Shown in pieces: positions 34,701 through 43,700 of a stretch of DNA of 64,000 nt. A program made the translations under genes and the position numbers. Source of the DNA: Notospermus geniculatus. Lineage: Eukaryota > Nemertea > Pilidiophora > Heteronemertea > Lineidae. Numbering within the stretch: position 1 is the stretch's first letter; every line of letters starts with the position of its first letter. Below the pieces are notes generated by a model, which worked only from the letters and a program-made list of their open reading frames with translations, was not told the origin of the DNA and did not search any database. The stretch is taken from positions 97,683 through 161,682 of the forward strand of contig NMRB01000674.1 of the NCBI GenBank assembly GCA_002633025.1, written 5' to 3'.

Positions 34701-37700
34701 AAGCTATCCATTGCAGCCATTGGTTTGAATGTAAGATAGGCCTATAGCAGTGAAATCCAAGATGGCTGCCAAGATGGCAGCCGATACCTAAATTGCCTCA
34801 TGACATGGCAACTTATTCACCTAGATGACTGATATTGGTGTCAAAACATAGGTTTTGGGGGTCAAGCTATCCATTCAGACTAAGAGCTACCTCCTGAAAT
34901 GAGCCTATTACAGAGAAATCCAATATGGCGGACAGTTACATGGTACCGGATGCCTAATTGGTGTTGCTGTAGATCTGTGACTCCCCTTAATTCCGTAGGA
35001 TCCGAAAGTCCATATTGAGGTTGGGGTATATTTTGCCTTGTTGGGATAAGATAATCATGGAAATGGACAGTAACAAATTTTCCATTGCCTGAATGAGGTC
35101 ATGTGATCCTTTATTGATGATCTTTTTTACCATGTACCTCTACNAGCAAGCAATTGAACAGACCCCACACACATGAGAAAGGGTTTACATCATGCTTGGA
35201 TAGTTTAGTCAGACTTAACAAGGAAGTTGTTAAGAATACACTAGAAAGTAGGTCAGATTTTACTAGAATGTAGGTCAATAGGTCAGTACATGTAGGTCAT
35301 TTGTCCCGATGTCTCATGCCAAACCAGGCAAAGAACTTCAGTAGGATTACCTTCGACGAGAGTGTCCAAATTTGTCGTTACAAATGGAGCCACAGTCGTC
35401 ACAGATGGTGCAAAGTTTGATGAAAGGGTGCTAGAGACCGCCACCGTCTGAGCCAATTCTGAACTATTAATGTTACGCTTACCGGAATCGGTCTCGTTTT
35501 GATGCAACCCGATCGCATTTGACTCTGTTGGCTTTCTGGAACTTGCATCTTTCGTTTCACCGTCTCTGGACCTCGGTGTTACACTTGATGCTGGCATCTC
35601 TGGACTCGCTTCGGATTCTTTGGCAGGAGTTTCAGCTATTACAGCTGCTGAAGCATTGACCGCAGGAACTAATGTAGGACCCGAGCGGGTTTCTGTACTG
35701 GTATCACCAGTGTTGCCTTCTGCTGTCCCAGCAGTTTCGTTTTTCTGAGAACCAACACCACTGGAAGTGTTTCCTGTAACACCAGTAGTGTTTTCTGTAA
35801 CACTAGCCATAGTAGTGTTTCCTGTAACACCAGTTGTGTCCCCTGTAACACCAGCAGCAGCATTTCCTGTAACACCAGTAGCATTCCCTGTAACACTAGC
35901 AGCAGTAGTATTAGTGTTCCCTCCAACACTAGCAGTATTAGTGTTTCCTGTAGTACTACTAGCAACAGTAGTGTTTCCTGCAACACCAGTAGTAGTGTTC
36001 CCGCCAACACTAGCAGCAGTAGTGTTTCCTGTAACACCAGTTGTGTTTTCTGAAACACCAGTAACATTCCGATTAACACTTGTATTGTTTTTGCCAGCAC
36101 TAGTAGTGTTTTTAGAAACGTGGTCAGTGTTTTTAGCGCCGTTATGGTGAACTGAATCATTGAGTGGATTCAGACTTTTCGTTGCCGAAAATTCTGACAG
36201 GAGATCGTCATTCGTTGGAGTACTTGCAGGTGAATTCGTATCACTGCCTTCGTCTTTCAACGAATTCACTCCTTGTTCCTGCGAATTTCCTGCGGCTTCA
36301 GCGTTCCCATTTCCCATCAGATTGTGGTCACCTTCATCAAGAACAACTTCTTTCTTGCTGGACGCAGTTTTTGGCGTTACGGCAGATGCTCCCTCATTTC
36401 CTGAAGACATTACCTTCCCATCAGGTGGCGCCACAGTTGCATTCATGGCTAAATTTGGCGTATCATTAGAAGTGTGTGTTACTGGGTTAGAAATTGCGTC
36501 ATTGTGCAAATTCGATGTTTTATTAGCATTCTTCACTCTGCCATGTTCATTTTTATTCAGTTTATGCTTATTGACCCTTGCGGCAAGTCTTGATAAGAGG
36601 GCGTTAAATTTACCTTCAGTTGAGTTCGATTTCTTGTCGTAAGAGGGCGTAGTGGTAGTGTGGGTGTGATCTAGAATAGGATGAAAATAAAAAGACAACA
36701 ATTAACGAAAAAGTTACAACAATCATGCAGAGCACAGAAACAACACGGAGCTGTGCAAAATCTGGGAGAGTGTTTCTGTCACCACCAGAACAGTGTTGTC
36801 ACCATTCTGGTTTTTTCTTTGATCGATAGAGTGACAATAATTTTGCACAGTTCTGCATAAACAAAATAACACAAAATATTGTATAAGGTCTACTAACATC
36901 GATCTACAAGACTAGAGCATCCAACTCAATGTTGGTATTTCTTGAACCACCTTCAGTCACCACTCAGAACAATTTCCGTAACTGGACTTTTTACTTGTCA
37001 GGGGACAAGCAATGGGAGTTGAGAAAACTGTCCGAGCTGGTAGTTATTCTGAGAGGTGCAATGGCCAGACGAGTGCTAGCATTAGCAACCAAAAGCAATG
37101 GTGACCACGACAGGAGCTACAGTCACAAGAGAATGTCATCTGCATTGGACGCCCGATAACAACCAATTATTGGAAACTGACCCAGAGGAGCTGGTCAGTG
37201 CAATTATGGACGGAGTGATGGTAATATCTTGGGTCGGCGGAGCTGAAACCCCCGACAGAAAATGACTCGACTGCCAAACGTTATCGGCCCTGGTAAGTAT
37301 GAAAGAGAGGCCATCTCAAGCTACATGGTACTCATGTTCCCCCGCATGTTCCACACTTGGATGGGGGTCTACAGGGTGGGCCAGAGAAAGTGTCCCTCGA
37401 ACAACAGGGCAACAATAGAAATGCTATTGTTTGAGGGACACTTTCTCTGGCCCACCCTGTATACTTGCCCCTGCAAGGCACAAGGTACGAGGCACCAAGG
37501 CCTGTCCCATGCAACGAACGTGAAGAGCCAGGAATGATTAATCCCAGATGGCCTAGGCTGGATTCGAATCTGGGACCTGCTGCATGTTGAGCGGACGTGA
37601 TAATCGCTTGGTTATCAGGGGCTCTTGAAAGCGTTAACACCGTGTAAACAAAACATGTGCTACCCTCATCGTCACGACAGCTTCATTGTGACGATTACAT

Positions 37701-40700
37701 ACATTTGCCTTGATCGGTCTCATTGATTAATCAGAAGCTAACCTTGTCGTCACGATCGTTATTTACCCTGAAGCTAATGACACATACGGTAAACGGTTGA
37801 GCAAACAGCCTCGAATACGGCGGACTTAACGATACGGTGAATGTGATTGGGACATTGATTATGGCGGTGTCAGGGACATCAGGTGACAACGTCACAGTTG
37901 AATTGAATAAACATGCACTGAACAAAATGAGGGGAAATGTACTTTAGGACACCCTAATCCAGACACTATAAATTTATGACATTTCCAACTTCTCTAAGTT
38001 GAGACGCAGGGCGTTTTCGTACCCACTGTTTGTCTCTAAGTCAGCAGCCCATCACAAGCGTGCAAAATCAGCTGTTGACACCAGGTCTGTGCTACAGCGA
38101 TGCGTGGAATCTTCTTGCCAGCGATGCTCGCACATGTCAAACAATACCGAAGTCGATATCGCCGAGTCTGTAGTGGCTGGCGAGAAGATCAGTGGCGAGT
38201 AGATCACTTGCAATATCACCCGAAGTGTTGCTGGCTTAAGAAGCTTATTCCCAGTCAACTAATGGCATGATGATATGAACCATGTAAAACATAGGGCATG
38301 TAGGGCAACAGTCATCATCCCCCATGCCACGTCCAAAATTGTGGACAATTTATGATGACAGACAGCACAAAGTAACGATCAGATGAGCAAGGATGGGGAG
38401 GTTTGGGGTCTCCTAATCTGATAAGCCCTGGCATGCCCATCCTGATAATCTCAGGTCATTTACGGTCCTACCCTCCTTCAGAAATAAGAGCGAGGAGGGG
38501 AGCGGTTGTGCGGACCCTGGGGGCGTATATTCGAATCCCTGTTTTTGACAACACTCGTGTTGACCCAGTTCATGTTGTTGCTGAGGATGTGGAACGCCTT
38601 GTATTCTCCCTACTCCACTTCAGGTTCAGACTCAATTGACTCGTCGTAAAGAAAATGCGCCTGGAATTTGTAAAACGTTCACCATCTAAAACTACGAGGT
38701 GACACCTAATTTCACATTCGCGTAACATTCATTTACGAGATAGCTCGCTGGTAATTTATTTAGATGGCCGTAGATAGTCCACAAGCTGTTCATCATTCGT
38801 AAATGATGACACATAATGGCCCCTGGAGTCACATCAAAACAAAATCGGGCTTTATAGTTCCGTTGTGTTGTACTAACACGGGTTTTGCCTATCATGCCTA
38901 TAGGTCGTGTATTCTGATATCATGTCGAGGTTAAGACTGATCAACGATGAAATCATCTGTATTGTCGAACTCGTAGAGCCTAACAACCCGTTTGAGAGCA
39001 ATATCAGCCGGGAAGTCGGTGGACGTTGACGAGCTAGAGGATTGAATTGAAGACACGACATGTAAATATTGTCTCCCGCAAGTGTTCGACATAGCGACTG
39101 GATGTCTTCTGGTCGGCTGAAAGTTTCATTTGGCAGACGGGCCCAGAGCAATCGCAATAAAAGGAAATGTACGGTGGAACTCTTGATTGAGACACTTTTG
39201 GAACTGGCCGATGCTGTCCTTAAGGGCCCGTCACACCGAAGTAGTTCTCAAAACGTCCTGCCCCCGTCCTAAAAAAATCGTAAAACGGGCTAGAACGTGT
39301 AACCCTTGGCCAAATAATCCCTTGATGTTCTGGAGCACCCTTCCCGTCCATGAAGTTTGTAAAAAGACTGTACAAAGTTGCCATTACGTCCACACACAGT
39401 TTGACTTTGAGCCCGTTTGGCAAAATTTTCAAGAACGTACTGAGAACTAGCTCAGTTGGGGATCATAACTACGATAGAGGGTAGCACATCGTAACCCACG
39501 TCCTATACAATGGACGCCCTTTGTGTGGGAAATCGATCATGTTGATCAGGACCTAGATGTCACTTTCATTTCAATAGTTTGAACCACTAGTGACACCTAT
39601 TGACGCATTGGGTTATGGTATTGACAAGTCCCAACAGAAGTTCAAGTCCTACCTCAAGCCAACTTGGTCGCAAATGCAATGGATTTACATGTCCTAATAC
39701 ATACACGATCTGGTCAACCTCAGACTGGTCAAACAATCGGTAATGAGTTCAAATTCATGTCTAAGAAGAGGAATTACAGTCGACTCACGAGGGTATTGTT
39801 GTTGGCAATGTTGAAATGCCTTCGACCGAGGAAATCAATTGTCTGTGACAGTATATCGAGGGGCGGTATAACGAGAGTGGACTGTATATCTTGTATACAT
39901 TACACCATCACTTCTGTTCTGTTTCTTAATACAAATGATTGGTAATAATACCTCTTAGCCCGGTATCGCAGAGCCCACGATGTGTTCAAGCTATGAATGT
40001 CGGATAATTGGCCGCCATTTGATCACGCCTCATCAGTAACGCGATATATCAATGGCAATTACTCAATAGCCAATACACTTGTAACGTTGCATTTATTTAG
40101 CATAGCAGAAGGAATGACGTGATGCGAACGACCAATTTTCGATTGAACAGAGGTGGTCCCACAAGAAATGGTCCACCTAGTATTGGTGTCTGCATTGGCA
40201 GTGCCTGAAGAAGAAGGTGTCCATACAGGGAGGTTCCACTTTAGTCACAGGCGTTAAGGATGACATTGTTGTGTGCACTTCTTCTCTGATGACGTCAATT
40301 TCGTGACGTTCTAGGACGGCTCTACCGGGTAATGGGAGGAAATAAGTCTACCATTGGGGACTGAACTCTTCTGTACTTGATAGAGAGGTGTCCTCCTGCC
40401 ACAGGCGTCAGTTTAGGGAGGTTCCGCTACTGCTTCTGCTTCATCTCCATCCGAAAATCGTTGACAAGAAGAAAAGCAACGCATTTCCACCACCGACAGC
40501 GGCAGATGTAAGCCACGGAAATATCGCCTACTTTGCCGAGAAGAGAAAAATCTGAGCACAAATCAACTTGATGGAACTGTCAACACAAATACAGTAACCC
40601 TCACTCAGCGGAATTGGATTGGGACCTCATCAATAATTGAATCACGGTTTTCTATACTAACTGATAGGATTACATTGTCATGTTCATTTCATTGTTAAGT

Positions 40701-43700
40701 AGCTTTTTCGGCAGCAGAAGAGATGTGTTTGTTAATTTCATTAACGAAATATCACTCTCTTGTTTATGCTTTGTTTGGGTTTCGAATAGTTGAACACAGA
40801 TGAACTATCGATGGAGAACACAGGCCTTCTTCCATGTTAGTCGTAATACAGCTTTCTTGTGGGCTCTCTATGGGCAAATCACTTGTTACATGTAGTTTCT
40901 CTCAATGGGCAAATCACCATTGTTGGTTTCTCTCAATGGGGAAAACACCATTTGGGTTCTCTCAATGGGTGATTCACCATTGTTGGTTTCTCTCAATGGG
41001 CAATTCACCATTGTTGGTTTCTCTCAATGGGCGATTCACCTTTGTTGGTTTCTCTCAATGGGTAATTCACCATTGTTGGTTTCTCTCAATGGGCAAATCA
41101 CATTGTTGGTTTCCATATGACTTCTGTTGAGACCTGAGAACTATATGGGCGTTTGTGTCAGTGGTGGCAATGACACAAACGCCCATAAAATGTCATTTTC
41201 TATGGTGGAGTTGCCCATAGAGAGCCAACTCACCCAGGAAAACTCTCACATGGAGGAGTGCCTGTAAAATGTCTCTGACATTCCAAATATTTACTTCAAA
41301 GCTGACATGAAGTGGTATCCACTAAAAGTAACCTGTGTGTAGAGCACGGTGACATTTTGAAGTGTTCTGCACTGCTAGCGATATCAGGTTCGTAATCCAT
41401 ACGAGAAAAATCTTCTGATCACAAGAACGACGAACTCTCTTTTAAAACCCTATGAATCACAGTCATTGGTGATGAGTAACCAATGGCAACTATAAGTCTG
41501 GATCTGGTACAGGGAATTTCATCCGGTCCAACTTCTCAAGCTTGTTCATTACATAAGGAAATGCACAGGATGTAGGGAGAATTCTGGCCAAGTCGGGTGA
41601 ACAACTTTTCCGTTGTCAGCGCTGAGCTGCTTGGCGGTAGAAAGAGATCATAGCCCGGAACTCTAAGAGGGCAATTTTGTCCAGAGTAAAAAAGGATTAT
41701 TGAGGCAGTCTCCTTGGAAACTCAAACTTCCTTGTAGTACAGAAGCAAAAATGTAAAAGTAAAGCGAACCGTAAGATCATTTTTTTATGTAGTGATGTGA
41801 ACCTTGATGTGATTGTGAATGTCGAAACTAGCACTTTCATAACTTTCCATTGTTATATAAAGCACTTCATATCTAAAAGCGCTTCACATCTAAAGCCCAG
41901 GTCACGCTGTGGCGACTTAAGAGGGTGAACTAGAAAAGTGAAACAAGAGGCACGCTGCCCGTGGCAAATAACCAGGTTTTCGAAGTGGAGTAGTGAATAA
42001 AACAATAGAAATTCTATTGTTTGCGAGGCGCATGCACTTTTTAGCTCGCCTTAAAAAGACAAGGCCTGATTTGGAGGAGTGTACTCCCTAAGACGAACCA
42101 ACCAGACACCTCAGTATCAAGATACCATAACGCTGCTTTGACTGATTCAACCGATCAATTTTGGATTTCAATGGTCACTGACGGCATGAAAATCAAAGAC
42201 CCGCAAGGCACGATATCATCCACATTCGACAAGAAGTCGCTTCCACTCCACACAAGTGCCGCACCATCTCATGAGGTCATGTTATTTGGTGTTGCCGTGG
42301 TAACCAGATATTTACCATAATGGCTACAGTGTCAATAACTTCGGCACACACGAGATTGATAGCTCATTATCCAAATCACTGAGTGGCATACAAAGTTGCG
42401 TGTATTAGAAAAATGCGTCGGTCGCCGCAAAAAAGTACAGTCTGTCGATGATGAAGGAGAAACTGTGGTGATGTAGATGGTCATTCTGAAACCTGCAGTT
42501 TGCATGAGATTCTGGGCATGAAAATCATGTCTCTTCTCCTCAAGTCCTGGTTCGAACCCAACAGAGATGAAGACCTACATGTAGCTATAGACAGTGTACA
42601 GTGGCTCATTTTGACATCCATGACAAAATGGTGCGGGGAGGGGTGCATTGGGCCAACTCAAATACTGTGTGATTTTCACTGAATGGTGGACAAGTCAGTC
42701 AGCTGTGTCCAACAAAAAATACACATGATCTACAGAAAATCTGTGTTGACATCTGAAGCAAATCTATGTTGACAAAAACCCGAACAGGAAGTTTATGCNA
42801 GTTGCAGAACACTGTAGATATAGACAGTGTACAGTGGCTCATTTTGACATCCATGACAAACTGGGGAGGGGGAGGGGGAGGGGTGCACCGGGCCAACTCA
42901 AATACATGTACTGTGTGATTTTCACTGAATGGTGGACAAGTCAGTCAACTGTGTCCAACAAAAAATACACATGATCTACAGCAAATCTACTGTATGTTGA
43001 CATCTGAAGCAAATCTATGTTGACAAAAACCCCGAACAGGAAGTTTATGCACCAAACAACCATCGCATCACAAAAATTTCCTTTGATTGATCAATAAATT
43101 TTTGCCTGATATATCGCGCAAAGCAAACACGTCGTTGCGACATCGTCAAATATTTACATTTCTACAGATAAATACAAGGCGTCATGAGAGCTAGGGCTGG
43201 AACTAGACGCCAATCCTGGTATCAACTGCAGTGGTTACAGGACGAACTGTACTTTGGTCCTGATTCTCCTGCCATTCCTACAGGGTCTTCTAACCAAACT
43301 GGAATTCTATTCCATGATTGTGATGCAATCATGACGTCTTGACGCAGCCATGGCGTCAGTGGTATGCAGCATGTCATGTACCGGTAGTCACTTTGCACCA
43401 CGTGACGTCAGTTCACAAATTTCTGCAGCAGAAAGTGGTTAAAAGCTGCAAAAAAGTACAATTCTAAGGTATTCTTTTCCTCGCAAAACCGTTCAGCAGA
43501 AATGAAATAAGTTTGTCCACTGCAGCAGCACAGGTCCGTCATTCACTGCCATGGAGGGAATCCTGACAGCAATGGTAACCACCGCACACATTATTTACTA
43601 ATACATGTACGTACAAGTGCCACCTACCTGTTGTGCCTACCTCCCGCACCAAGACCATCACTGACCCCGCAAACTTCGACTCCTTTCGATAATACGGATC

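Noticed and set aside
35669-36160. 163-codon leucine-rich open frame on the minus strand, and a 127-codon valine/threonine frame on the plus strand (35,767-36,150)
   Set aside because: Both are other readings of the exon 3 minisatellite. Splice phases and the non-repeat flanks fix the NTTGVTG frame instead.
40893-41110. Regular 31 base repeats resembling a CRISPR array
   Set aside because: Units abut without unique spacers and lie in a eukaryotic intron inside a TIR element. The same applies to 22,140-22,317.
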